DNA of 64,000 nt from the NCBI RefSeq assembly GCF_004348115.1, contig NZ_QPFB01000001.1, positions 3,922,028 through 3,986,027 on the forward strand, in the 5' to 3' direction. The position numbers and the translations under genes are program-made. This document shows positions 35,865-48,037 of the stretch, piece by piece. The notes under the pieces were generated by a model, which had not been told where the DNA came from, made no database searches, and saw only the letters and a program-made list of their open reading frames with translations. The stretch is from Stenotrophomonas sp. ATCM1_4. Lineage in GTDB: Bacteria; Pseudomonadota; Gammaproteobacteria; Xanthomonadales; Xanthomonadaceae. Position 1 is the stretch's first letter. Each line of letters starts with the position of its first letter.

Positions 35865-35888
35865 AAAACCCCGCCTGGGCGGGGTTTT
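35865..35888 (-). terminator. Rho-independent terminator of rpoD
   Basis: A stem AAAACCCCGCC / GGCGGGGTTTT, followed on the minus strand by further T residues, lies 22 bases after the rpoD stop codon. Confidence 0.92.
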
Positions 35889-35910
35889 CCGTTGCTGCCG
35901 TCGCTATCGA

Positions 35911-37764
<1,854 letters not shown>

Positions 37765-37854
37765 GTAGTGCTCGCGCCACCGGCGGGTTGGAATATAGGG
37801 AACCTAGCATTATACCAGCGCAGCGTAACGCTTGCCGGCGGTGGTTCCGGGGCG

Positions 37855-38295
37855 TCAGGGTCTGAGCAGGAAGGTGACGGGACCGTCATTCACCAGGCTG
37901 ACAACCATATGGGCACCGAAGCGCCCGGTTTCCACCCCTGCGGCGTGTTTTTCACGGCAGATCGCCACCAATCGATTGAAAAGCCGTTCAGCCTCGGCCG
38001 GCGGGGCTGCGCTGGTGAAGCTCGGGCGCATGCCTGAACGGGTGTCCGCGGCCAGGGTGAACTGGCTGACCAGCAACAAGCCACCGCCAATGTCCCGCAA
38101 GGAGCGGTTCATCTTGCCGGCATCGTCGGCGAACACCCGGTAACCGAGCAGGCGATCCGCCATCCGCGAGAGCGCCGCCTCGTCGTCCCCCGGCTCCACC
38201 CCCACCAGGGCCAGCAGACCGGGTCCGATCTGCCCCACCACGGCGTCATCGACGGTGACCGAGGCCTGAGTAACGCGCTGGATCAGGGAGAGCAT
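37855..38295 (-). CDS. dtd: D-aminoacyl-tRNA deacylase
   Basis: A 146-residue homodimeric enzyme that hydrolyses D-aminoacyl-tRNAs (and Gly-tRNA-Ala), protecting translation from wrong amino acids. The catalytic segment [20 protein letters not shown] and the Gly-cisPro motif in [12 protein letters not shown], both needed for chiral selection, are intact. I use the ATG at 38295 ([13 protein letters not shown]), the normal family start; ten upstream codons are non-conserved. It lies 62 bases from the divergent acyltransferase gene. Confidence 0.95.
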   Translation of the reverse strand: MLSLIQRVTQASVTVDDAVVGQIGPGLLALVGVEPGDDEAALSRMADRLLGYRVFADDAGKMNRSLRDIGGGLLLVSQFTLAADTRSGMRPSFTSAAPPAEAERLFNRLVAICREKHAAGVETGRFGAHMVVSLVNDGPVTFLLRP

Positions 38296-38357
38296 GGTCG
38301 GTCCAATGGGGCAATTGCCCACCATAGCACCGGGCCTCAGCCGCTAGACTTGCACGG

Positions 38358-39278
38358 ATGAAACCGCAAGCCACCGCCAAGCTCTACCACCGCCTCGCCA
38401 CCGCCCTGACCCACCTGCCCTGGTCCTGGCAGCGGACGCTGGCTGACACCGTGGCCTGGCTGTGGGGCCGGATCGACGCCCGTGAAAGCCGGGTCACCCG
38501 TCGCAACCTGGAGCTGGCCTATCCCGAACTGGGGGCCGACCAGCGTCGCCGGCTGCACCGCCAGATCCTGCGCACCACCGCCCGCCAGGCGCTGGAAACG
38601 CTGTACCTGTGGACCCACGACCCGGCCGACAACCTGGCCCGGCACCTGAAGCAGCGCAACGGCCAGGCCCTGTACGACGCCGCGCTGGCCTCGGGCAAGG
38701 GCGTGATCGTGATCGCCCCGCACTACGGCAACTGGGAGCTGCTGAACCAGTGGCTGGCCGAACGTGGCCCGATCGCCATCGTCTACGCGCCGCCGGAAAA
38801 CCCGGTCGGCGATGAGTTCCTGCAGCTGTGCCGCGGCGGTGACAACGTGCGCCAGGTGCGTGCCGAGGGGCCGGCGGTGCGGCAGCTGTTCAAGGTGCTC
38901 AAGGACGGCGGTGCCACCGGCATCCTGCCCGACCAGCAGCCCAAGAATGGCGATGGCGAGTTCGTGCCGTTCTTCGGCGTGCAGGCGCTGACCATGACCC
39001 TGGTCAACCGCCTGGCCGAGCGCACCGGCGCCACCCTGCTGTACGCCTGGTGCGAGCGCATCGGCCCGGACCTGGAGTTTGCCCTGCACGTGGAGCCGGC
39101 CGAGCCGGCCATCGCCGATGCGGACCTGCCCACCGCGGTGGCCACCCTGAGCGCCGGCATCGAGCGCATCGCCCGGCGCGATCCGTCGCAGTACCAGTGG
39201 ACCTACAAGCGCTACACGCTGCGGCCACCGGGCAGCGGCGAAACTGACCCCTACGCCACCGCCAGGCACCCGCACTGA
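38358..39278 (+). CDS. Lipid A late acyltransferase (LpxL/HtrB family)
   Basis: A 306-residue inner-membrane-associated acyltransferase of the LpxL/LpxM family, adding a secondary acyl chain to Kdo-lipid A. The catalytic HX4(D/E)-type motif is HYGNWE, preceded by GVIVIAPHYGNWELLNQW. Other conserved parts are VTRRNLELAYPEL near the start, the glycine-rich GGATGILPDQQPKNGDGEFV, and YQWTYKRYTLRP near the end. Whether it is LpxL- or LpxM-like, and which fatty acid it uses, cannot be decided here. It is divergent from dtd and 72 bases upstream of ribA. Confidence 0.92.
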   Translation: MKPQATAKLYHRLATALTHLPWSWQRTLADTVAWLWGRIDARESRVTRRNLELAYPELGADQRRRLHRQILRTTARQALETLYLWTHDPADNLARHLKQRNGQALYDAALASGKGVIVIAPHYGNWELLNQWLAERGPIAIVYAPPENPVGDEFLQLCRGGDNVRQVRAEGPAVRQLFKVLKDGGATGILPDQQPKNGDGEFVPFFGVQALTMTLVNRLAERTGATLLYAWCERIGPDLEFALHVEPAEPAIADADLPTAVATLSAGIERIARRDPSQYQWTYKRYTLRPPGSGETDPYATARHPH

Positions 39279-39350
39279 CACCGGCCCTGCAACACTGCGT
39301 CACCTGTCCCGTCGATTGAATCAACGAGCGGCGGTCCCCATAAGGTCCCG

Positions 39351-40475
39351 ATGAGCGTCCAGTCCCCCTCCCCCAGCGCCGGCCCGTTCGGCGAAACCGC
39401 CGCCATCCACTGCGAGCGCGCCGCCGCCGAGCTGCGTGCCGGCCGGCCGGTGGTGATCGTCGACGGGCAACGTCGGCTGGCCACCCTCGCCCTGGACAGC
39501 AGCTCCCCGCGCAGCCTGGCCGCCTTCGGCCAGGCCAGCGACCAGCAGCACTACCTGTTCCTGACCGCCCCGCGCGCGCAGACGCTGGGCATCACCGCCA
39601 GCGATGGCATCCGCCTGCCGCTGGCCGGCCGCGATTTCGCCGAGCTGCCGGCACTGGCCTACCTGCGCGATGCCCTCACGGCCGAAGGCGCGCAACCACT
39701 GGGCAATGACCTGGACGCGGCGGCGGTGGAAGTGGCCCGGCTCGGCCTGCTGCTGCCGGCCATGATCTCGGTGGAACTGGCGCCGGGGCCAAGCGCGTTC
39801 GACCCCTGCCTGCACCTGAGCGTGGAAGCCCTGCGTGACGGCGCCCGCCAGGCCGGCCAGGATTACGAACTGGTCACCCGCTCGCCGGTGCCGTTGCGCG
39901 ACGTGGGCATGAGCGAGTTCGCGGTGTTCCGTGGCGGCGTGGCGCAGCGCGACCAGGTCGCGGTGATCGTCGGCACGCCGGACCTGCAGGGCGCGGTGCC
40001 GGTGCGCGTGCACTCCTCGTGCCTGACCGGCGACCTGTTCGGTTCGCTCAAATGCGACTGCGGCGACCAGCTGCGGCGCGGCCTGCGCACGCTCAAGGCG
40101 CTGGGCGGCGGCATCCTGCTGTACCTGGACCAGGAAGGCCGTGGCACCGGCATCGCCGCCAAGATGCGCGCCTATGGCTACCAGCACGAAGGGCTGGACA
40201 CCATCGACGCCGACGCCCAGCTCGGCTTCGGTGCCGACGAGCGCCGCTATGGCAGCGCGGTGGCGATGCTGCGCGCATTGGGCGTGCAGCGCATCCAACT
40301 GCTGACCAACAACCCCACCAAGGTGCAGCACCTGCGCAACGCCGGCATCGAAGTCAGCGGTTGCGTGCCGGTGACCGGCGAGATCACCGCCGAGAACGAG
40401 CAGTACCTGCGCACCAAGGCCGCCCGTGCCGGCCACCACCTGGATGTCGATGCGCTGATCATGGCCGCGCAGTGA
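39351..40475 (+). CDS. ribA: GTP cyclohydrolase II with degenerate RibB-like N-terminal domain
   Basis: A 374-residue protein. The C-terminal ~200 residues are GTP cyclohydrolase II, which opens GTP in the first step of riboflavin synthesis. Zinc cysteines are in HSSCLTGDLFGSLKCDCGDQ, the active site is in YLDQEGRGTGIAAKMRAYGY, and LLTNNPTKVQHL follows. The first ~160 residues align loosely with 3,4-dihydroxybutanone-4-phosphate synthase (AAAELRAGRPVVIVD) but lack its acidic DEDRENEGD-type active-site motif (GQRRLATLA instead). This half is therefore probably inactive, and a separate ribB should exist elsewhere. Confidence 0.92.
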   Translation: MSVQSPSPSAGPFGETAAIHCERAAAELRAGRPVVIVDGQRRLATLALDSSSPRSLAAFGQASDQQHYLFLTAPRAQTLGITASDGIRLPLAGRDFAELPALAYLRDALTAEGAQPLGNDLDAAAVEVARLGLLLPAMISVELAPGPSAFDPCLHLSVEALRDGARQAGQDYELVTRSPVPLRDVGMSEFAVFRGGVAQRDQVAVIVGTPDLQGAVPVRVHSSCLTGDLFGSLKCDCGDQLRRGLRTLKALGGGILLYLDQEGRGTGIAAKMRAYGYQHEGLDTIDADAQLGFGADERRYGSAVAMLRALGVQRIQLLTNNPTKVQHLRNAGIEVSGCVPVTGEITAENEQYLRTKAARAGHHLDVDALIMAAQ

Positions 40476-40510
40476 TGCGCGACTGAGCGCGCGGAAAAGC
40501 AACCACAGCA

Positions 40511-40555
40511 AGCCCCCCTCCCCAGCCCTCCCCTGCGTCGCATAGGAGGGGGCAG
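40511..40555 (+). repeat. Dispersed intergenic palindrome, copy 3 (degraded)
   Basis: CCCCCCTCCCCAGCCCTCCC followed by TGCGTCGCATAGGAGGGGG, sharing the arms of the elements at 16555 and 22560 but with a changed centre. Confidence 0.55.
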
Positions 40556-40613
40556 CTCATGCAGGTGGCGTTGCGGTTGCCTCTTCTTCGATCCAACCCG
40601 CTAAAGTCAGCGC

Positions 40614-41132
40614 ATGATGGAACCTCCCGCGCTCCCCGACGCTTCCCTCCCCCCCCTTGAAGCCAACACCGGCTGGCAGCCGTTGCCAAGGCGCGGCGCG
40701 CTGTTCGCCGCTGTCGGCAGCGCCATCGGCATGGCCATCCCACTGACGCTGGCCGCCGGCATCGTGCCGTTGGCCTTCCATTACGCGCACTGGCTGCTCG
40801 CCGGTTGCGCCGGCCTGCTGGTCGGGCTGGCGTGGGGCGCCTGGTTCGGCTGGCGGCGGCACCGGCTGACGTTCTGGCGGCTGGATGGACAGGCACTGGG
40901 CGTACGCCGCGGCCACCTGTGGCAGAGCGAAAGCCATGTGCCCATCTCGCGCGTGCAGCACCTGGACCTGGGCCGCGGCCCCCTGCAGCGCATGGCGGGG
41001 TTGGCGACGCTGACCGTGCACACCGCCGGCACGCGCATGAACACCGTCGCCATCGCCGGGCTCGCACTGGCCGATGCCGAACGCCTGCGTGACCGCCTGG
41101 CGCGCCAGCTCGACCACGACGACGCCCTGTGA
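40614..41132 (+). CDS. YdbS-like membrane protein with bacterial PH domain
   Basis: A 172-residue inner-membrane protein with two N-terminal helices (residues about 33-80) and one bPH_2 domain (about 85-165, RLTFWRLDGQALGVRRGHLW and VQHLDLGRGPLQRM). The family is widespread and always paired with a larger YdbT-like protein; the function is not firmly established, with links to membrane homeostasis. Its TGA stop overlaps the GTG start of the next gene by four bases, indicating translational coupling. Confidence 0.9.
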   Translation: MMEPPALPDASLPPLEANTGWQPLPRRGALFAAVGSAIGMAIPLTLAAGIVPLAFHYAHWLLAGCAGLLVGLAWGAWFGWRRHRLTFWRLDGQALGVRRGHLWQSESHVPISRVQHLDLGRGPLQRMAGLATLTVHTAGTRMNTVAIAGLALADAERLRDRLARQLDHDDAL

Positions 41133-42628
41133 ACCTGCCTTCCGCCGACAACGCCGAACGCCGCCTGCACCCCTGGTCGTGGTTGTTCGTGCTGCTGCGC
41201 CAGATCCAGCAGATGCTGCTGCCGCTGGTCGCGGTACTGATCTTTGGTGGCCGGCGCGGCGATGAAGCGTGGTGGTTCCAGCTGATCCCGCTGGTGGTGA
41301 TCGCCGCGCTGGTGGCCAGCTCGGTGCTGCAGTACCTGACCTACCGCTACCGCATCAGCGCCGACACGCTGGTCATCCGCAGCGGCGTGTTCGAACGCAC
41401 CCGCCGCGAGATCCCGTTCGCCCGCATCCACAACGTCGCCGTACACCAGAACCTGCTGCACCGCCTGTTCGGCGTGGCCGAACTGCGGCTGGAATCGGCC
41501 GCCGGCGACAAGCCCGAAGCCGAGATGCGCGTGCTCAGGCTCGACCAGGCACTGGAACTGGAACGCCTGATCCGCCAGCGCGGCCACGCACCGGTCGCCA
41601 CCGATGCGCCGGTGCCGGAAGCCGACCTGTTGCTGGCCCTGCCACCCATGGAACTGGTGCGGCTGGGGCTGGTGTCGAACAAGGCGCTGGTCGTGGTCGC
41701 CGCGGCGGTGGGCGCCCTGTACCAGATGTTCCCGCGCGAGATGGCGGCCGACTTCATCGAGCAGCAGGGGCGCCAGGCCCTGGGCTATGCCAGCCAGCTG
41801 CATTTCAGCAGCACCGCGATGGCGATCAGCGCCGTGGCCGGGCTGCTGACCCTGCTGCTGTTGATGTGGCTGCTGTCGATCGGCTTGGCCTTCATGCAGT
41901 ACCACGGCTTCCGCCTGACCGAAGCCGACCGCCGCCTTACCGTCGAACGCGGCCTGCTCACCCGCGTGCGCAGCAGCGTGGCGCGCCGGCGCATCCAGGC
42001 CTGGACGCTGCGCGAAGGCGCGCTGCATCGCCTGTTCGGGCGCCGCCAGCTGCGCGTGGACATCGCCAGCGGTGGCGGCAACGAGGACAAGGACGGCCGC
42101 GCCCTGAAGGAACTGGCGCCGCTGGCCACGCCGGCCACCTGCGACGACCTGCTGCAGCACCTGCTCCCGCAGCTGCAATGGCCGCCGCTGCAATGGCAGG
42201 CCGTCTCCACCCGCGGCTGGTGGCGCCTGTGCCTGCCGGCGCTGCTGGCAAGCGGCGCGCTGGCCGCCGTGTTGACCCACGAAACCGGCCCGTGGGGATT
42301 GTTGCCGTTGCTGTGGCTGCCATGGTCGGCGTTCAAGGCCCGTCGTCAGGTCACGCGCATGGGCTACAGCATCGATGCCCAGCGCGTGACCGTGCGCGGC
42401 GGCTGGTGGAACCGCTGGTGGCGGGTGGCCGAGCTGGACAAGCTGCAGGCGCTGCGGCTGGATCGCTCGCCGCTGGACCGCCGTTTCGGCACCGCGACGC
42501 TGACCCTGGACACCGCCGGCGCGTTCGGCGCACCACCGCTGCAGCTGCGTTTCCTGGAGGAACAGCGCGCGCAGGAGCTGATGGCGCAGCTTGGCCAGGA
42601 GATGGCGCGGCGCCGGCTGCGCTGGTGA
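41129..42628 (+). CDS. YdbT-like membrane protein with repeated bacterial PH domains
   Basis: A 499-residue partner of the preceding gene. Three bPH_2 domains alternate with pairs of membrane helices. The first follows LTYRYRISADTLVIRSGVFE with ARIHNVAVHQNLLHRLFGVA, the second contains RLTVERGLLTRVRSSVARRR, and the third contains VTVRGGWWNRWWRVAELDKL. The GTG start at 41129 overlaps the upstream stop as GTGA. Function is unknown beyond the conserved pairing. The two proteins presumably form one membrane complex. Confidence 0.9.
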   Translation: MNLPSADNAERRLHPWSWLFVLLRQIQQMLLPLVAVLIFGGRRGDEAWWFQLIPLVVIAALVASSVLQYLTYRYRISADTLVIRSGVFERTRREIPFARIHNVAVHQNLLHRLFGVAELRLESAAGDKPEAEMRVLRLDQALELERLIRQRGHAPVATDAPVPEADLLLALPPMELVRLGLVSNKALVVVAAAVGALYQMFPREMAADFIEQQGRQALGYASQLHFSSTAMAISAVAGLLTLLLLMWLLSIGLAFMQYHGFRLTEADRRLTVERGLLTRVRSSVARRRIQAWTLREGALHRLFGRRQLRVDIASGGGNEDKDGRALKELAPLATPATCDDLLQHLLPQLQWPPLQWQAVSTRGWWRLCLPALLASGALAAVLTHETGPWGLLPLLWLPWSAFKARRQVTRMGYSIDAQRVTVRGGWWNRWWRVAELDKLQALRLDRSPLDRRFGTATLTLDTAGAFGAPPLQLRFLEEQRAQELMAQLGQEMARRRLRW

Positions 42629-42673
42629 GAGTGAACGCCCCTCTCCCGGCCGGGAGAAGGGCATGGCGGGCCG

Positions 42674-43705
42674 TCAGGTCCGCGCCGGCCCCCAATAGCC
42701 AATACGCTTGCGCAGCTTGAACTTGCGCCACAGGTTCATCGGCTTGGGCTTGCGGTTGCGCGCGCCCTTGGCGACGAACGCATCGATCGCATCCAGGATG
42801 CGGTCACTGGACTTGCCATCCCGGTACGGGTGCAACTGGTCGGCGAAGTCGCGCACCGCGGCCATCAGCGCCGGCGGTCGCGACAGCGCGGTACGGATCG
42901 CCCCTTCGAACTGCGCCGGGTCGTCGATGTCGATCAGCTGCGGGCCTGGGCGGCGGTTCTTGAACGTGACCACCGGCTTGTAGGTCAGCAGGAACTCGTT
43001 GAGCGCCGAGGAGGTGTCAGAGCACATCATGTCCACCTGCGGGAACAGGTCCAGGATGTTGTCGTCGTCGGCGAAGCGCAGGTACGGGCCTTCCAGCGCG
43101 CGGTACTTGGCCACCACTTCCGGGTCCATCTTCGGGTGGAAGGTGACGATCCAGCGCCACTCACCGGTCTGCGAGAGACGCTTGATCTCATCGTGCAGGA
43201 TGCCCGCCGCACTCCATGAGGGCGAGAACGTGGAGTGGTACAGGATCACCGGCGGCGCGCGCACCGGGTCGGGCTCGTCGCGCAGCTGGCTCATGAACGG
43301 GTCGATCTTCGGGAAGCCGGTCTCCACCACCGAGAAGTGCCCCTGCTCCTTGGCCAGCGCCGAGAACGCGGCGGTGTCGCGCGGTCCGGTGGTGCAGTAC
43401 AGGTCGAAGAAGCCACGGATGTAGATGTGGCGCGGCTTGCCGGCGTCGAACCCGTGGAAGGTTTCGACCTTCACGCCGGGGAAGAAGTGCGGCACGGCAT
43501 TGGACGAGGTGATCACCGCGTACGGGTTCCAGGCGCGTACCTGTGCCACGGTCAGCAGGGTTTCGTCCTCGGCCAGGTCCTCGGCCCCGGGACCATCGAA
43601 GAACCACGCCGCCTCATCCCCGCGTGCCCGGATCGCCGCCTGGACCGGCCGGAGGATGGCCAGCGCGTAGCGCTCCGAGCCGTACAGCAGATAGTGGCGT
43701 GGCAC
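42674..43705 (-). CDS. CDP-glycerol glycerophosphotransferase-like (TagF family) protein
   Basis: A 343-residue protein of the glycerophosphotransferase/TagF fold, which transfers glycerol-phosphate or a related group from a CDP donor to a surface glycan. Key segments are VETFHGFDAGKPRHIYIRGF, the HSTFSPSWSAAG loop and the donor-site pattern DMMCSDTSSALNEFLLTYKP. The GTG start at 43705 is supported by AGGAG seven bases upstream. In Gram-negative bacteria such genes occur in LPS or capsule clusters, as here; the acceptor is unknown. It is divergent from the glycosyltransferase at 43808. Confidence 0.85.
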   Translation of the reverse strand: MPRHYLLYGSERYALAILRPVQAAIRARGDEAAWFFDGPGAEDLAEDETLLTVAQVRAWNPYAVITSSNAVPHFFPGVKVETFHGFDAGKPRHIYIRGFFDLYCTTGPRDTAAFSALAKEQGHFSVVETGFPKIDPFMSQLRDEPDPVRAPPVILYHSTFSPSWSAAGILHDEIKRLSQTGEWRWIVTFHPKMDPEVVAKYRALEGPYLRFADDDNILDLFPQVDMMCSDTSSALNEFLLTYKPVVTFKNRRPGPQLIDIDDPAQFEGAIRTALSRPPALMAAVRDFADQLHPYRDGKSSDRILDAIDAFVAKGARNRKPKPMNLWRKFKLRKRIGYWGPART

Positions 43706-43807
43706 GTGGAAACTCCTGAATCTCCGGGATCTGGCGCGGATTATCGCATCGCCAGCCGGCAGCGTCGCTGCTAGGCTTTGGCCCCGGCTCCCACCGCGTA
43801 CCCCTGC

Positions 43808-44623
43808 ATGCCCCAGCCCTCGTCCAGCTCCCCGAGCAGCCGCCCCCGCGTATCGGCCTGCATCATCGCCTTCAACGAGGCGGACCGGATCGGCGATTGC
43901 CTGGCCTCGCTGGCGTTCTGCGACGAGATCGTGGTGGTGGATTCGTTCTCCACCGACGCCACCGTGGCGGTGGCCGAAGCGGCCGGTGTACGGGTGCTGC
44001 AGCGCGCCTTCGACGGCTTCCGCAGCCAGAAGGACTTCTGCGTCAACCAGGCCCGGCATGACTGGGTGCTGTGCCTGGATGCCGACGAACGCGTCGACCC
44101 GGCCCTGCGCGCGGCCATCGAGGCCGAACGCGATGCCGGGTTCCCGCGTGGCCCCGGTTACCGCTTCGCGCGCTGCTCGGAGTACTTCGGCCGTTTCCTG
44201 CGCCACGGCACCGCTTACCCGGACCGCGTGCTGCGCCTGTTCGACCGCCGCCACGGCGGCTGGCGCGGCGACCGCGAGATCCACGAGGCGGTCTCGGTCG
44301 ACGGCCCCGTCGCCCTGCTCAAGGGCGACCTGCTGCACCACCCCTACCGCAGCTTCCTGCAGTTGCTGGACAAGAAGCAGAAATACGCGCGGATGATGGC
44401 CGAACACGAATTCAGCCGCGGCAAGCGTGCCAGCCTGGGCAAGCTGATCATCTCCCCCGCCTGGCGCTTCTTCCGCAGCTTCGTGTTCAAGCGGGGTTTC
44501 CTGGACGGCTGGCCGGGGCTGATCGAGGCCTTCGTCAGCGCCAACTACGTCCGCCAGAAGACCATCATGCTGTGGCTGCTGCAGAACGGCCAACCGGTGC
44601 AGACGCCCCCCGCCAGCCGTTGA
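43808..44623 (+). CDS. Family 2 glycosyltransferase, WaaE/KdtX type (LPS core)
   Basis: A 271-residue GT-A fold transferase. The donor-site and metal-binding segments are ACIIAFNEADRIGDCLASLA, DEIVVVDSFSTDAT and VLCLDADERVDPAL. The C-terminal half with DRVLRLFDRRHGGWRGDREI follows the WaaE/KdtX pattern that adds glucose or another hexose to the inner LPS core. The ATG at 43808 fits the start of the fold; an upstream ATG at 43778 would add ten non-conserved residues. It begins the plus-strand sugar cluster. Confidence 0.88.
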   Translation: MPQPSSSSPSSRPRVSACIIAFNEADRIGDCLASLAFCDEIVVVDSFSTDATVAVAEAAGVRVLQRAFDGFRSQKDFCVNQARHDWVLCLDADERVDPALRAAIEAERDAGFPRGPGYRFARCSEYFGRFLRHGTAYPDRVLRLFDRRHGGWRGDREIHEAVSVDGPVALLKGDLLHHPYRSFLQLLDKKQKYARMMAEHEFSRGKRASLGKLIISPAWRFFRSFVFKRGFLDGWPGLIEAFVSANYVRQKTIMLWLLQNGQPVQTPPASR

Positions 44624-44728
44624 ACCGCTTCCGGTCACGCGCGCCGGAAACGTTTTCCAGGGATGAACGGCCGCGTTTCCTGCCGCGTACGGCGGCTCGG
44701 CCGGATGCAACCGTGACAAAATGATGGG

Positions 44729-44767
44729 CCGGCCCTGCTCCCGTGGCGGGGCCTGTCTTTTTCCTCT
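44729..44767 (+). terminator. Candidate terminator upstream of the UDP-glucuronate decarboxylase gene
   Basis: GGCCCTG pairs with CGGGGCC around a nine-base loop, followed by TGTCTTTTT. The stem is short and contains a G-U pair, so this is tentative. If real it would separate the WaaE-like gene from the following operon. Confidence 0.4.
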
Positions 44768-44780
44768 CTGGGATCGTTCC

Positions 44781-45724
<944 letters not shown>

Positions 45725-45728
<4 letters not shown>

Positions 45729-46633
45729 CCCGCTTGGCGGTCGTCATCACCAACTACAACTATGCGCGCTTCGTGGTCGAGGCCATCGAAGGCGTGCTCG
45801 CCCAGACCCGTCCGGCCGCACAGATCCTGGTCGTGGACGATGGTTCCAGCGATGGCTCGCAGGCGCTGCTGCAGGAGCGCTACGGCGCACATCCGGCGAT
45901 CACCCTGCTGTTCGGCCAGAACGGTGGGCAGCTGGCGGCGTTCCAGCGCGGCGTGGCCGCCGCCGACGCGGACGTGATCTGCTTCCTTGACGCCGACGAC
46001 CGCTGGGAGCCCACCTATCTGGAGCAGATCGGCGCGGTCTACGACCAGCGCAAGGACGTCGGCTTCGTGTTCTCCGACATCGCGCTGTTCGGCAACGAGA
46101 AAGGCCGCATCGGCTTCGCCGGGCGCGCGCTGGACCTGGGCTACACCGCGATCAGCACCTACGCGCTCACCTACTGGTACGGCGCGCCGACCTCGGCGTT
46201 GTCGCTGCGCACCCGCTATGCGCGGCAGTGCATGGACCTGCCGGCGCAGGCCAGTGCCAGCTGGCGCCTGTCGGCCGACAACTGCCTGGTGTTCGGCGCC
46301 AGCCTGTTCGGCGCCCGCAAGTACTTCCTGCCCACCGGGCAGGTCGGCTATCGCATCCATGGTGACAACGGCTGGTGGGCCAAGCAGGACCGCAACACCG
46401 TCTTCCACGGCCTGCTGCAGTCGCGCGGCCTGATCCACCACTACGCCCGCGCCGCCGGCCTGGACGACTCCTGCCTGGAGCTGGCCAAGCTGGAGTACCG
46501 CACCAAGCCAGACCCCGACTGGGCCGAGGCATGGCGCTACATCGACCTGTGCTGGCGGGCCCGGCTGCCCTGGTGGAAACGCCTGGAGCGGATCCTGAGC
46601 ATCGTCCGCAGCCGCAAGCGCGGCAAGGGCTGA
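45725..46633 (+). CDS. Family 2 glycosyltransferase
   Basis: A 302-residue GT-A transferase. The N-terminal nucleotide-sugar domain has [31 protein letters not shown] and [13 protein letters not shown], with DAD as the likely metal-binding triad. The C-terminal half is rich in Trp and Tyr and probably binds the acceptor. It overlaps the UDP-xylose synthase gene by four bases, which makes transfer of xylose a reasonable guess but not proof. No membrane segments are seen. Confidence 0.88.
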
Positions 46634-46813
46634 ACCGGACTGCGGGAATGAGGCTGAACGCTCGTTCGGGGCGTTCATCAAAGACCCGCTTGGCTTCCCT
46701 TACCCTTTGCGTCCCCTCCGCCCGCCCCAGCGCCCCGAGGTGACGGCCCTGCGGCAGCGAATCCCTTGCGGACCGGGGATTACGGCGCACGCCCCGCCCA
46801 CCACCGTTTGCAC

Positions 46814-48037
46814 ATGACGCCCGACCTGAAACCGCCACTCTCCACCGTCGACCTGTCCTTCCCCGGGGAGCCAACTGCACCGCGCTGGCGTAACCTGCTG
46901 TTCGTGGGGTTGCTGGTGGTGATCGCCGGCATGAGCTTCCTGCCGGCCGGGCCGTCGTTCAATCCGGGCAAGCCGTTCCAGTACCTGGCCGCCCTGACGC
47001 TGTACCTGCCGGCCTTGATCATCGCCATCGCCCGCCCGGGCCGCTTCCTGGATTTCGCGCGGCGCCCGTTGATGCCCGTGCTGCTGTTGCTGTTCGCCTG
47101 GGCCCTGCTGAGCCTGTCGTGGAGCAATGCGAAGCGTCCGCACGATGAGTTCCTGCGCCTGCTGACGGTGGGCCTGTTCCTGTTCGGCTGCACCCTGGCG
47201 GTCGGCCGCGACGTGGTGCGCCAGCGCGCCCTGCTGGCCTCCGGCGCCGGCATCCTGGCGGTGTCCGCGGTCGCGGCGATGGTGCACTTCGCGATCAGGC
47301 CCACGGTCGACAACCGCCTGGTCGGGTTCGGGGTGATGGCCAACGCCAACCTGTTCGGCGCCGCGATGGCCGCCGGCATCCTGTGGCTGTGGCCATGGCG
47401 CTGGGAGACGCGCAATCGCCGCCTGCTGAAATGGCTGGCCATGGGCGTCATGGCGACCGCGCTGATGCTCACCTTCTCGCGCAGCGCGATGCTCGCGCTG
47501 GCCTTCAGCCTGTTCGTGCTGCTGGTCGTCCGGCACCGGGACCGTGCGCTGCAGCGGCTGCTGCTGCTGATCGCCGTGGGGTTGGGCATCGCCATCCCGG
47601 CCTACCCGGAACTGGCCGAACGCGGCCTGTCACTGCGGCCACAGCTGTTCGCCCATGCCATGGAACTGTTCCAGCAGCATCCGTGGCTCGGCCTCGGCCT
47701 GGGCGCCGACTTCACGCTGCCGGTGATCGGTGGCAACGGGCAGTACCAGGTCCACACCCACAACCTGTTCACCCAGTTGGCCGTCGAACTGGGCATCCCC
47801 GGCGTGCTGCTGTGGTCGGCGGTCTGGCTGGGCCTGGGCTGGCGTGCCTGGCAACGGCGTGACATTGCCACCGGCCGGGTCGTGCTGGGCCTGTGGCTGT
47901 TCGCCACGGTCATGGTGCAATTCGACCTGCCCCACCTGATCGACAGCCCGCGACCCGGTTGGCTGATTCTCTGGCTACCCCTGGCACTGAGCCTGTCGTT
48001 ACCATCTTCCGGGTCCAAACCGTCCGGGCCTGCATGA
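46814..48037 (+). CDS. waaL: O-antigen ligase (WaaL/Wzy_C family membrane protein)
   Basis: A 407-residue polytopic inner-membrane protein with about 10-12 helices and the O-antigen ligase/polymerase domain. Family landmarks are the helix pair around LMLTFSRSAMLALAFSLFVL and the periplasmic HNLFTQLAVELGIPGVLLW with the conserved histidine. It would join undecaprenyl-linked O-chains to lipid A-core on the periplasmic face. A polymerase role cannot be fully excluded from sequence, but the position among core transferases favours a ligase. Its stop overlaps the next gene as ATGA. Confidence 0.85.
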   Translation: MTPDLKPPLSTVDLSFPGEPTAPRWRNLLFVGLLVVIAGMSFLPAGPSFNPGKPFQYLAALTLYLPALIIAIARPGRFLDFARRPLMPVLLLLFAWALLSLSWSNAKRPHDEFLRLLTVGLFLFGCTLAVGRDVVRQRALLASGAGILAVSAVAAMVHFAIRPTVDNRLVGFGVMANANLFGAAMAAGILWLWPWRWETRNRRLLKWLAMGVMATALMLTFSRSAMLALAFSLFVLLVVRHRDRALQRLLLLIAVGLGIAIPAYPELAERGLSLRPQLFAHAMELFQQHPWLGLGLGADFTLPVIGGNGQYQVHTHNLFTQLAVELGIPGVLLWSAVWLGLGWRAWQRRDIATGRVVLGLWLFATVMVQFDLPHLIDSPRPGWLILWLPLALSLSLPSSGSKPSGPA

